Shown here: positions 24,625 through 33,657 of the stretch, in pieces
How the letters are laid out: the number at the start of each line of letters is the position of its first letter
Position numbering within the stretch: the stretch's first letter is position 1
Source of the DNA: an uncultured Bacteroidales bacterium
GTDB taxonomy: Bacteria; Bacteroidota; Bacteroidia; Bacteroidales; FEN-979
Assembly (NCBI GenBank): GCA_903877385.1
Contig: CAIRDP010000038.1
Location: 48,325-112,324, forward strand
DNA: 64,000 nucleotides
Direction: 5' to 3'
Translations under genes and position numbers: made by a program
The notes under the pieces: generated by a model
The model's input: the letters and a program-made list of their open reading frames with translations, nothing else
What the model was told of the DNA's origin: nothing
The model's database searches: none

Positions 24625-26001
24625 TCATTTACTTTGCACCTTGAAAAACGGGTGAGCTTCGGTATTCAGAACGACTTTATCCAGGTCAAAGGCCGAACCA
24701 GGGGCGAAGAACAGGTAGCAGTATTTCATGGCCTCGGCAAAGAAAAAACTTTCAAGGGCATCCAGCTTTTCCATGCTGCGCACGTCTTTGATTTCGGCAT
24801 AGCCATCATCAGTCTGGCAATATTTTTCAATGGAAAGGAACATTTGTTTGCCCATATCGTAATACTGCCTGTCACCGGTGAAATGCCAGAGGTAATAGGT
24901 ACTTTCAATAGCTTCAGGGCGGACTATATAGGAAGGTGAGCTTACTTTCATTGACATGTAGTCAATGCTTTCGGGCTCCAGCCCATACAAGTTCCACATT
25001 TTCCATATCGATTTCTCGAGTTTTGCCGCGCGTACCAGGTCCCCGTCGAGGCAAAGGACAGCCCCGAAAAAGCAATCCAGAGCTCCGAATTCAGTAAGTG
25101 TCCTTTTCCCTGAATCCATATCAACCCATCCATACCAGAACCCTGTACTGACCTCATCGGCCAGGTACTTATTGATGGAATCCCTGGATGTTTCCCACAT
25201 CAGCTTAAGGTCCCGGTCGCCGAACAGCAACCAGCCTTTCACCAGGTACTCATAGTAGGAATCTATGCCCCCGCTGATATGAGCCTGCCTGTCGACCCAT
25301 TCGCCGGTCTCGACATTGATCTGGGAACCCAGCAAGCCTGTTTTACCCCTTCGCTTATAGGTTTCAACAACACCTTTTTTACATTTTTCATAATAAACGG
25401 GATTCCCTGTAAGCCTTGATAACATCCCGTATTCCAGCAGCATGGTTCCTATCTCGGCGGGATTGGATATCTTGCCCGAGACCTTGCCGGTTTTCAGGTT
25501 GATCATCCTGTAAGGCATGCCGGTAGGGGAGTTGAAAACAGGAAGCATCCTGTTCCCCAGTTCGGTTGCCAGGCCGAGGAAACGCTTGTCACCGTCGAGC
25601 TGGTATGAACTCAGCAGCCCGCCCAGCATCCTGATGGTGATCTCGAACTGCTGGACTTCAAAGTCCTTGTTGAAATCAAGTTTTTCAAAGATCAGGTCTT
25701 TAGCTTCCTTTTTCTCCTTTTCGAGCCCCATGATGCACATCGTGCTGTAAGCGTCAACAGGAGTCATAAGCAGTGATTCGGCATACCAGTTATGCCCCTT
25801 TTTTGAGATCGGATTCACTGCGTCCATACCCCAGGCAGATGTTTTATACGATTGCCAGGCTTTCTTAAATGCCTCTTTGACCCGCTTTGCATATTCAGCC
25901 TTATCGGCATCCAATTGCTTGTCGGGGGGATTAGCGGCAATTGAGGGAAACGTCATCAGCATACAACAAAACAGCAACAGTGCTGCAGATAGCTTTTTCA
26001 T
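24625..26001 (-). CDS. Exported GH47-type alpha-mannosidase family protein
   Basis: A 458-residue protein with a signal peptide (ending SIAANPPDK). The body follows the (alpha/alpha)7 pattern of glycoside hydrolase family 47, with AYSTMCIMGL, EITIRMLGGLLSSYQL, LGNRMLPVFN, GGIDSYYEYLVKGWLLFGD and PEAIESTYYLWHFTGDRQYY. The final TEAHPFFKV corresponds to the metal-binding TE of GH47. These enzymes trim alpha-1,2-mannose with calcium. They are chiefly eukaryotic; bacterial members exist but are uncommon. Secretion to the periplasm suggests scavenging of high-mannose glycans. Catalytic carboxylates were not individually verified. Confidence 0.78.
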   Translation of the reverse strand: MKKLSAALLLFCCMLMTFPSIAANPPDKQLDADKAEYAKRVKEAFKKAWQSYKTSAWGMDAVNPISKKGHNWYAESLLMTPVDAYSTMCIMGLEKEKKEAKDLIFEKLDFNKDFEVQQFEITIRMLGGLLSSYQLDGDKRFLGLATELGNRMLPVFNSPTGMPYRMINLKTGKVSGKISNPAEIGTMLLEYGMLSRLTGNPVYYEKCKKGVVETYKRRGKTGLLGSQINVETGEWVDRQAHISGGIDSYYEYLVKGWLLFGDRDLKLMWETSRDSINKYLADEVSTGFWYGWVDMDSGKRTLTEFGALDCFFGAVLCLDGDLVRAAKLEKSIWKMWNLYGLEPESIDYMSMKVSSPSYIVRPEAIESTYYLWHFTGDRQYYDMGKQMFLSIEKYCQTDDGYAEIKDVRSMEKLDALESFFFAEAMKYCYLFFAPGSAFDLDKVVLNTEAHPFFKVQSK

Positions 26002-26052
26002 AAGATTTTTAGCGTGGTGGTGTCAGTTAAGTCTTGTAAATTCAAGTTTCCC

Positions 26053-26631
26053 TTAGTAGTTGTTTTCTCTCATCTGCATGTATGCTCTCGGGTGCAGGCA
26101 GGCGGGGCATTTTTCGAGGGCTTTTTCAGACTCGTAAACATACCCGCAATTCAGGCATTTCCACCAGACTTTGCCGTCTTTCATAAAGACTTTGTCTTCC
26201 GAAACGTTCTGAAGTAGTTTCAGGTACCTGCGTTCGTGTTCGGCTTCAACTTTTGCAATCATCTGGAAGGCCAACGACACTTCGATAAAGCCTTCCTCCT
26301 TTGCAACTTCAGCAAACTGAGGGTATAATTCGGTCCATTCTTCATGTTCCCCTTCAGCAGCAGCTTTCAGGTTCTCCTTCGTTGTACCTATAATCCCGGC
26401 AGGATACATTGCCGTTATCCCGGTCATCCCGCCTTCGAGGAATTTAAAGAAACGTTTTGCATGTTCTTTCTCCTGGTTTGAAGTTTCCATAAAGATGGCT
26501 GCAATCTGCTCGTAGCCTTCCTTTTTTGCAACGCTGGCAAAGAACTCGTAACGGTTCCTGGCCTGGGATTCACCTGCAAATGATTTCAGCAGGTTTTGCT
26601 CCGTCTTGCTTCCTTTTAATGATTTTGTCAT
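26053..26631 (-). CDS. rbr: Rubrerythrin
   Basis: Non-haem diiron peroxidase that reduces hydrogen peroxide in anaerobes. The 192-residue protein has a ferritin-like domain with EXXH-type ligands ([45 protein letters not shown]). The C-terminal rubredoxin domain has CLNCGYVYE and [12 protein letters not shown]. It follows 17 bases behind the PCP_red-domain gene. Its presence points to an anaerobic or microaerobic lifestyle. No frame problem. Confidence 0.97.
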   Translation of the reverse strand: MTKSLKGSKTEQNLLKSFAGESQARNRYEFFASVAKKEGYEQIAAIFMETSNQEKEHAKRFFKFLEGGMTGITAMYPAGIIGTTKENLKAAAEGEHEEWTELYPQFAEVAKEEGFIEVSLAFQMIAKVEAEHERRYLKLLQNVSEDKVFMKDGKVWWKCLNCGYVYESEKALEKCPACLHPRAYMQMRENNY

Positions 26632-26648
26632 ATCGTTATATTTATTGG

Positions 26649-27560
26649 TTATTTTCTCAGGCTGGCAATCAGATCCGGAGTGATCTCATGTAATCCCATC
26701 TCCTTTGCTTTAGCCTCTGCTTTTTCTTTAATCTTTGAGCGGACGAAGCCGGGAGCTTCTTCCAGGAAACTCATTGCTTCGGTGGTCCATTTGATCCCCT
26801 CTGATTCAACACTCAGGCCTGGTGTTGTTTCGGTGACTGGGTCGCTTGCCGTTATGGTACTTTCCAGTGCCGGCTCGCCTCCAAAAGCGGCCTGTGCGAT
26901 TACGTCCACCATGGCCTGCCCGAAATTCTTCAGGTAAATATCAAAACCCGAATCATTTGCATGCAACACTCTTTTGTAATGCAGAAGGCTTTCGGTGGAT
27001 TCGGCTTTTATATCATTATCGGTCAGTGGGATTGCAGGTTTGTAAAAATTATCGCGCCAGAACCTTAAATAGTTTCGTAAGGATTCGATTAATTTCAGGG
27101 GATCGCAGGCTTTATACTGGCAAACCAGCATATTCGGCGAAGTGATCTCTGCAAGCCATTCCTGGTTTGAACCCAGGTTCTCATATTTTAAACACTCCTG
27201 CTTGAACAATACATTGACAAGCTGGTTGACTTTTGCCTTATTACAAACCGGGATGATGTCAAGAACAAAAATTATTCTGTCGGGAATCTGTCCCCCCAGC
27301 TGAAAAGTAAAAATCGGGATCCCGAACCCGGGTTTTGAATAAATATTGACCACGAGGCCATACATTTTGCTTTTGATCGAATACTGCTCCAGGGCAAGCC
27401 TGCTGAGTTTCTCCCCTTCAAAAACCCTGTATATGGTTTGAGTCTCTTTATCATCCTTGATTTTCCGTGCCGAATATTCAGTGAACTCATTCTCCTGTAT
27501 TATCCCAGTAAGCTCCTGAAAAACAAGCTGCATGGCCTGATCGAGATATCCTGATTTCAT
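26649..27560 (-). CDS. Unknown protein with a C-terminal PCP_red-like domain
   Basis: A 303-residue soluble protein. The last 45 residues (from [19 protein letters not shown] to [11 protein letters not shown]) read like the PCP_red domain found at the C-terminus of light-independent protochlorophyllide reductase subunits. The first 240 residues ([47 protein letters not shown]) weakly resemble bilin or red chlorophyll catabolite reductases; that link is tentative. Start at ATG 27558-27560 because AAGGAA lies 5 bases upstream; a longer frame begins at 27587. Next gene is rubrerythrin. It may be a redox protein. Confidence 0.6.
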   Translation of the reverse strand: MKSGYLDQAMQLVFQELTGIIQENEFTEYSARKIKDDKETQTIYRVFEGEKLSRLALEQYSIKSKMYGLVVNIYSKPGFGIPIFTFQLGGQIPDRIIFVLDIIPVCNKAKVNQLVNVLFKQECLKYENLGSNQEWLAEITSPNMLVCQYKACDPLKLIESLRNYLRFWRDNFYKPAIPLTDNDIKAESTESLLHYKRVLHANDSGFDIYLKNFGQAMVDVIAQAAFGGEPALESTITASDPVTETTPGLSVESEGIKWTTEAMSFLEEAPGFVRSKIKEKAEAKAKEMGLHEITPDLIASLRK

Positions 27561-27740
27561 AATTCCTTTTTTACTTCTCCCGGTCAATTCCCTTATGCAG
27601 CATGCCGGAACCAGAGCCCGGGGCCTGACCTGGGGTTGATATCATATTATTGTTTAATACGAAACGGTAAAATTAATTATTCCCGGGGAGAAACGTTTAA
27701 ATCCGGGGCAATTTCTATTCAGGGATCGGTCTTTGAATGG

Positions 27741-28853
27741 TCAGTGAGGTGCTGAATACCTGTCCTTAAAGAAGAATGTCTGTATAGGCGGGCCATTCAC
27801 TCCATTTCTGCCATCCAGACCAGGTAAAGTTTTCCGGTCTTTTTGCTGCTCATCTCCTGCCTTTCTTCCGGGTGACTGTTCCCTGTAGAGAGAGGTTGTT
27901 CCCCTGTCGCCAGCCTGGCCTGTTTTGCCCCCGAGGCCGCATTTACCTCCCTGGTTGATAATTTTTATTCTGCCTGTCAGGGAATCCAGGGTTTCGTCCA
28001 GGTATACCATCACCTGCCCCCCGTCACCTCCGTTACCTCCATCACCACCTTTGCCTCCCGGAGCCCCCGCATTGCCATGGGCAAGGCTGATGGATTGTTC
28101 ATTGTTGGCGCCATGCCCACCCTGGCCTCCGTTCCCGGCATTTCCACCCTGGCCTCCGTTTAAAATGAAATATAATCCCGAGTACCTCTTATCAATTCTA
28201 AATGTGTCGAGCGGCAAATCATTTTTATCGTGGATGAAAATATTGATTAATTCCTGGTTGTGGTTTCCTTGTATCGAAGATGGCTCAAGATAAATGTAAA
28301 ACGAACCTCCGGGCTCCCCGTCGGTCCCGTTCTGCCCGTCACCTCCTTTTTCCGGATCAATAACCGCAGTCCCTGACATAATTCCGGGTTTTCCTGTTTC
28401 CCCGTCCTTCCCTTCCTTTCCGTTTTTGCCTGAATAATTCAAAATGAGGTTCCCCCGGTAGTTCACCGGGATGGTCAAGGCTTTTTCAAGGGATGGTCCA
28501 AGCGAAAGATTGAGTGAAATTATTGCTTTGCCGTGTTGAACCGAATGAGGATTGATGAGAATCAGCCTGCCTGTATTACCTATAACCACATCTTTCGAAC
28601 TGAAGAACCTTGATAAAAGTTCAGAAGGAATGGCAATCTGTTTGTTTTTTGAAGATACCAGGACCCCTTCACACTGTATATTTAAATTCTCAGGAACAGA
28701 ATCTGCCCTAAAGCTGATAGCAAAGTCAACGACTTTATTCTTACTGATGAATCTTTCTATTTTCCTGGCATTTTGCCCGTAATCCCTGGCCGTATTAATG
28801 AAAAGGAAACTCAGCAGTACATACAGAAAAAAGAGAGGCCGTTTGCCCGACAT
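27741..28853 (-). CDS. Exported collagen-like/glycine-rich protein
   Basis: A 370-residue protein. Start at ATG 28851-28853 gives a signal sequence MSGKRPLFFLYVLLSFLFIN; a longer TTG-initiated frame touches the previous gene. Three Gly-X-X blocks (about residues 140-180, 230-290 and 310-360; for example GKNGKEGKDGETGKPG and GGKGGDGGNGGDGGQ) interrupt a strand-rich protein. Collagen-like triplets in bacteria form triple-helical stalks. The N-terminal 100 residues contain no family I recognise. Last gene of the operon with GH53 and alcohol dehydrogenase. Confidence 0.7.
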   Translation of the reverse strand: MSGKRPLFFLYVLLSFLFINTARDYGQNARKIERFISKNKVVDFAISFRADSVPENLNIQCEGVLVSSKNKQIAIPSELLSRFFSSKDVVIGNTGRLILINPHSVQHGKAIISLNLSLGPSLEKALTIPVNYRGNLILNYSGKNGKEGKDGETGKPGIMSGTAVIDPEKGGDGQNGTDGEPGGSFYIYLEPSSIQGNHNQELINIFIHDKNDLPLDTFRIDKRYSGLYFILNGGQGGNAGNGGQGGHGANNEQSISLAHGNAGAPGGKGGDGGNGGDGGQVMVYLDETLDSLTGRIKIINQGGKCGLGGKTGQAGDRGTTSLYREQSPGRKAGDEQQKDRKTLPGLDGRNGVNGPPIQTFFFKDRYSAPH

Positions 28854-28898
28854 TATTGATTTTATAGAGTTGTTAATTTTTTCATTGGATGAACGCAA

Positions 28899-30320
28899 TC
28901 ACTTATTCACGCCGAGATATTTGATTTTTAAATCATCATATACCACTATGAGTTTTGTGGTTGCCCCTTGTTTATCGAACAGGCCACTTCTCTGGTTGAG
29001 AGGTTCCCATATGCAGGCCCCCTTGCCCATTTCATCGGGCAGGCCGAAAACAATATCATGCACTTCAGACTTGAAATCGGAGTATTCAACAACATTAACA
29101 GGCTTGTGATATCGTTTTATCAGGTCAAGCATGTTGTTCTGAAGGTCATTCAGTGTGCCATGCCAGCGCGGGTAATAGGAGAGCCCGATGATATCGAACT
29201 TTACTCCCCTGGCAATCATATTGTTGAGCCAGAATACAGCCTCTTCATTTTGTCCTCCAAGGGCCAGGTGCATCATCACAGGCAGTTTCGGGTCCACCGC
29301 CTCCACGCCTTCGATCCCGGATTTAAGCAATCCGGCCAGCTGGTCCAACTGGCTTATATGCCCTTCGGGCCAGAGCATGCCATGGTTGATCTCATTCCCT
29401 ATCTGAACCATGGAGGGCATGGTCCCCTGGATTTTCAAGGCAAGCAGCACCCTTGATGTATATGCCTTTACCGAATCCTTCAGGGTCGTAAAATCCAGCC
29501 TGGCCCATGACTGGGGTTTATTCTGTTGCTGGGGATCGGCCCAGTAGTCACTGTAATGAAAATCGAGCAGTAATTTCATCCCGGCGTCTTTTACACGCTT
29601 CGCCATTTCAAGGGTATGCTTAAGCCCGCAATATCCCTTGCCTGGGGCATACCCCTGGTTGTTTTCGGGGTTTACAAAGACCCTTAAGCGGATGTAGTTG
29701 AATCCATGGTCGCGCAGGAGTGCCAATGCATCCGTTGCCCTGGCTTGATCCGAAAATTTACCTCCCCTGGATTCGATCTCGGGCAGGAATGAAATATCGG
29801 CACCTATCATCCTGTCGATTGGTTTTTTCGTAACAGGCAGCTGATCGGGCTTTGGCTTCCTCATGACCAGGCCGGCAGGCAGTGTATGGATCTCGTGGGT
29901 TCCCGGCCATAGCTTCCCCGACCTGGCTTCAACCTTGATCTTTCCCGGCTTGGTCCCGGCAATGAACATCAGGCTGCAACTCCCTTTTTCGAGCCGGCAT
30001 GCGGCATACTTAAGGCCGGCAGTGTCGTTACGGAAAATGAGTTCACTGCCGTCTATGCCTTTCAGCCTCCCGTCGCCGCTTATATACACTCGCACCGAAT
30101 CCCTGGCCGATGTAAGCTCGTGCATGCTGCTGTCGGTAACAGCTATCCTTAAAAGAGCATGGTCCCTGCCGTTGGCCAGGAGGGTTGTGCTGTATGCGGT
30201 AAGCATGACTGAGACGGGCCTGACCTGGCTGTCGGCTTTCACTCCGGCCTGGGTTTCCCCTGGGTTGAAAAAAAATTGTATCGCTGCCGATGCCAGGGAA
30301 ATGCAATGAATAAGCTTCAT
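28899..30320 (-). CDS. Exported GH53 arabinogalactan endo-beta-1,4-galactanase with N-terminal Ig-like domain
   Basis: A 473-residue enzyme that cleaves beta-1,4-galactan side chains of pectin. It has a signal peptide, then an invasin/Big-1-like beta-sandwich of about 100 residues (VSVMLTAYSTTLLANGRD..LLRIAVTDSS). The GH53 barrel begins IGADISFLPEIESRGGKF. The acid/base Glu is in VQIGNEINHGMLWP and the nucleophile Glu in NVVEYSDFKS; RLRVFVNPENN and LLLDFHYSDYWADP are other family marks. It lies 19 bases after the alcohol dehydrogenase gene and 45 before the collagen-like one. Confidence 0.9.
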   Translation of the reverse strand: MKLIHCISLASAAIQFFFNPGETQAGVKADSQVRPVSVMLTAYSTTLLANGRDHALLRIAVTDSSMHELTSARDSVRVYISGDGRLKGIDGSELIFRNDTAGLKYAACRLEKGSCSLMFIAGTKPGKIKVEARSGKLWPGTHEIHTLPAGLVMRKPKPDQLPVTKKPIDRMIGADISFLPEIESRGGKFSDQARATDALALLRDHGFNYIRLRVFVNPENNQGYAPGKGYCGLKHTLEMAKRVKDAGMKLLLDFHYSDYWADPQQQNKPQSWARLDFTTLKDSVKAYTSRVLLALKIQGTMPSMVQIGNEINHGMLWPEGHISQLDQLAGLLKSGIEGVEAVDPKLPVMMHLALGGQNEEAVFWLNNMIARGVKFDIIGLSYYPRWHGTLNDLQNNMLDLIKRYHKPVNVVEYSDFKSEVHDIVFGLPDEMGKGACIWEPLNQRSGLFDKQGATTKLIVVYDDLKIKYLGVNK

Positions 30321-30339
30321 AATGTATGGGGATTAGGTC

Positions 30340-31347
30340 CTACGAAATTTTAAGCACAGAGCGGAAATGCACTTTTGCCGACATCATTTTTTCATAGGCT
30401 AATGCCACCTGTTCCATGGGGAATACTTCAACCATTGGAATTATCCCTGTAAGTACGCTGAAGCGGATGGCATCCTCCATATTCCCAGTAACAAATCCTT
30501 TTATTGATTTTTCCCCTCCCAGTAACAGCATCGGAGGTATCTGCATTGGATCACGGGCCCCGGTCACGATGATGGCCTGCCCGTTGCGCCCAAGCCCGGG
30601 AATCAATTCGGATATGGCTTTGCCGTTCGGGGCTGTACAAAGGATCACTCTTGCACCACCCAGTTTTATCAGCTGTTTCGCGGCATCCCCTTCATCGGTA
30701 TTTATATAAACATGGGCGCCGAGTTTGTATGCAAGTTCCTGCTTGGACTTGCCGCGGGACAAAACCACGGTTTTAAATCCCAGTTGAACTGCGTATTGCA
30801 CGGCCAGGTGCCCCAATCCCCCCAGCCCGTGTATGGCAACCAGGTCGCCGCCCCTGGCTCCGCTTTGCTTCAAAGCACCGAAGGTGGTCCGCCCTGCACA
30901 CAACAGCGGAGCTGCATCCACCGAACTGAGCTCATCAGGGATGCTTACCATCACTTCCGCACTTGCAATCATATATTCGGCATACCCCCCGTCGATGTGA
31001 AGGCCAGTAGTCAGTGATTGCTTACAGGCCCCGAAATCACCTTTACGGCAGGCACTGCACTGATGGCAGTGGCCCCCGTGCCAGCCAACTCCAACCCTTT
31101 GACCTACCTTCCAGTTTAAAACTGCCGACCCGCACTTATTTACTATACCCACTGCTTCATGGCCGGGAATAATGGGATATTTGATTCCGGGGAAATGCCC
31201 TTCTTTGGCAATGGCATCGCCATGGCAGATCCCACATGCTTCAACTTTTATCAATACTTCGTTATTTCTGGGTTCGGGTATTGCTTTCTGAACTATTTCA
31301 AAATTTGCCCCGGGCGAATTAACCTGGACTGCTTTCATAAACTTCAT
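30340..31347 (-). CDS. Zinc-dependent alcohol dehydrogenase (MDR family, AdhP-like)
   Basis: NAD(P)-dependent alcohol or aldehyde oxidoreductase of 335 residues. Catalytic zinc ligands are in EACGICHGD and GHEAVG (His, Glu). The structural zinc site is GGHCHQCSACRKGDFGAC, the NAD-binding loop HGLGGLGHLAVQY. Full length with no disruption. It precedes the GH53 gene by 19 bases; the two activities are not obviously linked in a pathway. Substrate unknown. Confidence 0.93.
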   Translation of the reverse strand: MKFMKAVQVNSPGANFEIVQKAIPEPRNNEVLIKVEACGICHGDAIAKEGHFPGIKYPIIPGHEAVGIVNKCGSAVLNWKVGQRVGVGWHGGHCHQCSACRKGDFGACKQSLTTGLHIDGGYAEYMIASAEVMVSIPDELSSVDAAPLLCAGRTTFGALKQSGARGGDLVAIHGLGGLGHLAVQYAVQLGFKTVVLSRGKSKQELAYKLGAHVYINTDEGDAAKQLIKLGGARVILCTAPNGKAISELIPGLGRNGQAIIVTGARDPMQIPPMLLLGGEKSIKGFVTGNMEDAIRFSVLTGIIPMVEVFPMEQVALAYEKMMSAKVHFRSVLKIS

Positions 31348-31452
31348 ACGGATATTTTGGTTGTTGTTTTAAATCTTTTCTTTAAGCTGGTCAAAATCAA
31401 TATCATTGGCCAGGATCACAGCTTCCCGGCCGAGAAGGTAACTCGTGGAAAA

Positions 31453-32775
31453 TTAATCCAGTCCTGATGTTGTTGAAAGTTTTCCATTATCCCCCGGCGA
31501 AGGTTCAAACAGGTCCAGGTTCAACAGAGCCTTGTATTGTTCCGAAAGGTACTGGTCAATCCAGGTGTAGAATGACTGAATATCCTTTTCGGTTTTAATC
31601 CCTTTTTCAAGCCCTGCAGTCAATGCATCCGCTTTTGCAAAGATCTTCTCTTCAACAGGCTGGAGCAATTGCATATACCCGGTATGCTGCTGGTTGATTA
31701 CGACCGACAGATTGATATAATTCCATCCCCGATCGTAGGTGATGGGAAAGCATTCACTTCTTAATTTTATTGCAGCAGAGCATACGGGAGACTGCAGTTT
31801 TGCGTTCATTGAGACTGCTTTCGGCAGATCGCTTCCACCCCTGATCCAGGTGGGGATCGCAACGGAAACCAATGGAAACCCTAAAATGGTCCACATCATA
31901 GCATCCCTTGCATGATCCTTGTCCCTGGCTCCTACGATCATGATCGATGCAGCGGTTAATTCTCTTGGAATATAGTCAATAAAGAACCTGAATTCGGGGA
32001 CATCCTTTTCCCTGGGTATGCTCGTCCACAGATCAGTTTTCGTTAATGAATTTGTAAGATTACGCGAGATATTGTTAAACAGGAAACGTGGCGAAATTTT
32101 GTTTTCGGCTGCGGCTGCCGTAAGGACTCCCAAAGCAGTATTGTACCGTACAAAGCCATACCCTTTTGTGAGGTCGGCCCGGGTTGAGTGGTTCGTTCGG
32201 ACCAGTATCCCGTTTGGCGCAATGGTCGAATCATTCGCATCAAATTTTGTAAAATTGAAGTTCCCCGTTTCATAGTATGCTGCCCCACCTTCAGCATCGA
32301 TAACGCCAAAATTCGCATCCAATCCCATAGGTTTAGGCAGGTCGAGCAGCAATTTCTCGAAATCCTTGAGCGTCGCACAGGTTTGCAGGGCAAGTTTCAT
32401 GATAACCCCTTCCTGGTCCTTCAATTTGGAAGTATCACCTATATTGTTATTATAGGCAGCCGAGTTGATTATCGCAAAACCGGTCTCATTGTAACCGCCC
32501 CATACCATTGTGTTACATTCATGGGTCCCGTCAACCAGTCCTGTATATTTGTACTTCCCGTCATTAAAGAGAAAAAGGGAATTTTGCCTCTGATCGGTAT
32601 CCCTGTTTTTAAACAGTATTGGTTTCCCGTTGGCCGTATGTTTGCCCGAAATGACGAAGGTTGTGCAGGCATAAGCTCCGGGTGCAAAGATCATCAGAAA
32701 ACAGCCGAAACAAAATGCCAATACCTTTTTTTTATTTACAAAGCTTGAGTCAAAGGATGTAATCTGCTCTTTCAT
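31453..32775 (-). CDS. Exported Ntn hydrolase (linear amide C-N hydrolase / C45-C69 type)
   Basis: A 440-residue protein with a signal peptide cleaved before Cys (GAYA|CTTFVISGKHTANGKPILFKNRDTD), which becomes the N-terminal nucleophile. Further family marks are WGGYNETGFAIINSAAYN, LDANFGVIDAEGGAAYYET and VRTNHST. This is the layout of choloylglycine hydrolases, penicillin acylase and carcinine/dipeptidase-type enzymes; I cannot choose among them. It acts in the periplasm or is lipidated at the same Cys. A second such enzyme is at 42051. Note the 28-codon open frame following its stop. Confidence 0.78.
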   Translation of the reverse strand: MKEQITSFDSSFVNKKKVLAFCFGCFLMIFAPGAYACTTFVISGKHTANGKPILFKNRDTDQRQNSLFLFNDGKYKYTGLVDGTHECNTMVWGGYNETGFAIINSAAYNNNIGDTSKLKDQEGVIMKLALQTCATLKDFEKLLLDLPKPMGLDANFGVIDAEGGAAYYETGNFNFTKFDANDSTIAPNGILVRTNHSTRADLTKGYGFVRYNTALGVLTAAAAENKISPRFLFNNISRNLTNSLTKTDLWTSIPREKDVPEFRFFIDYIPRELTAASIMIVGARDKDHARDAMMWTILGFPLVSVAIPTWIRGGSDLPKAVSMNAKLQSPVCSAAIKLRSECFPITYDRGWNYINLSVVINQQHTGYMQLLQPVEEKIFAKADALTAGLEKGIKTEKDIQSFYTWIDQYLSEQYKALLNLDLFEPSPGDNGKLSTTSGLD

Positions 32776-32881
32776 GGTTTAAATTCTTACCGTCAATTTC
32801 CCTACCCGATTTCCCGTGTACGGGCATATCGGTCAATTACCGGGCTTCTATGGCCCCGGAGGAATGAAGCTTGAAGTTTGC

Positions 32882-33475
32882 TCAGAATTTGTAATTAACC
32901 GACACTCCACCGATGGTTCCGCTTACATCCCCGCCTGTACCATTGGAATTGATGTTGATCGTAAGGTTGATGTTGACGGTTTGATCATAGCCGGGTCCGG
33001 TTACCCTTACACCGCCACCGATCTGCATACCGGATGCCGTTCCAAAAGTAGTGCCTCCGGAGAGAAGAGTAAACGTTCCCGAGAGCGAAATATACGGTGC
33101 ACCGTTCATGGTGTATGTTTGCCCGTTCGATTTGAATGCATATGCATTGATCGTTTCGGTAAGCCCAAGCAACATTGTACCGTTGATGATTGCGCCGGTT
33201 TTATCATCAATATTCATTGAACCGGTAACACTGCCGAGAACATTGATGTTTCCCCCTTCGGGACCTTTAACGGTATTATCTACTGAGATGTTGATGGGAA
33301 CCGATGATTTAAGCGCTTTTGTCTGGGTGTCCCACGACATCCCGGCTATGAAGATCGCATAAACCATGTCCTTGTTGTCGAGACCGGTTGCTGAAGAAGA
33401 TGATGATGAATCCTTTTTGCATGAGCTCATTGAGATCAATGCAATGACGCTGAGAAATACAAGTATGTTTTTCAT
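32882..33475 (-). CDS. Lipoprotein of unknown function
   Basis: A 197-residue protein with a lipobox LISMSSC (Cys19) and a low-complexity serine linker (KKDSSSSSSATG). A Gly/Thr/Ile-rich beta body follows (GGNINVLGSVTGSMNIDD, FTLLSGGTTFGTASG), probably a beta-sandwich or solenoid. No family recognised. It stands alone with its own -7 element at 33556. The serine-rich linker is common in Bacteroidota surface lipoproteins. Confidence 0.7.
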   Translation of the reverse strand: MKNILVFLSVIALISMSSCKKDSSSSSSATGLDNKDMVYAIFIAGMSWDTQTKALKSSVPINISVDNTVKGPEGGNINVLGSVTGSMNIDDKTGAIINGTMLLGLTETINAYAFKSNGQTYTMNGAPYISLSGTFTLLSGGTTFGTASGMQIGGGVRVTGPGYDQTVNINLTININSNGTGGDVSGTIGGVSVNYKF

Positions 33476-33555
33476 TTTCTTTTTGTCAGTGATTATAGTG
33501 CTGACTCCGCACTTGTAATTATTACCGGAGACCTGGAGTTAATTATCCGCAGTCT

Positions 33556-33563
33556 CAAAATTA
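33556..33563 (-). promoter_or_regulatory. -7 element of the lipoprotein gene
   Basis: Minus-strand TAATTTTG, an exact TAnnTTTG match 80 bases upstream of the ATG. Upstream TTTG is absent at 19-21 bases. Confidence 0.5.
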
Positions 33564-33634
33564 CTCAATAATCATGGAGATATAAGCTTAATGATAAAAT
33601 TAAATTTCGGCAATTCTTTTTCGGTTAAATAAAT

Positions 33635-33657
33635 AAAGGCAAAAGAACCTGGCCTTT
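33635..33657 (-). terminator. Weak intrinsic terminator after the propeller-like gene
   Basis: On the minus strand AAAGGC..GCCTTT (6 bp, 11-base loop) is followed by ATTTATTT. It begins in the stop codon of the upstream gene. Short stem, so moderate confidence. Confidence 0.5.

Noticed and set aside
27588..27740. GC-rich inverted sequences upstream of the PCP_red-like gene (around 27610-27640)
   Set aside because: Stem pairing is imperfect and no T-run follows on either strand; could not be assigned as terminator or riboswitch.
32802..32826. CCCGTGTACGGG inverted repeat near 32812
   Set aside because: 5-bp arms with a 2-base centre, no T-run and no regulator context; too short to support.
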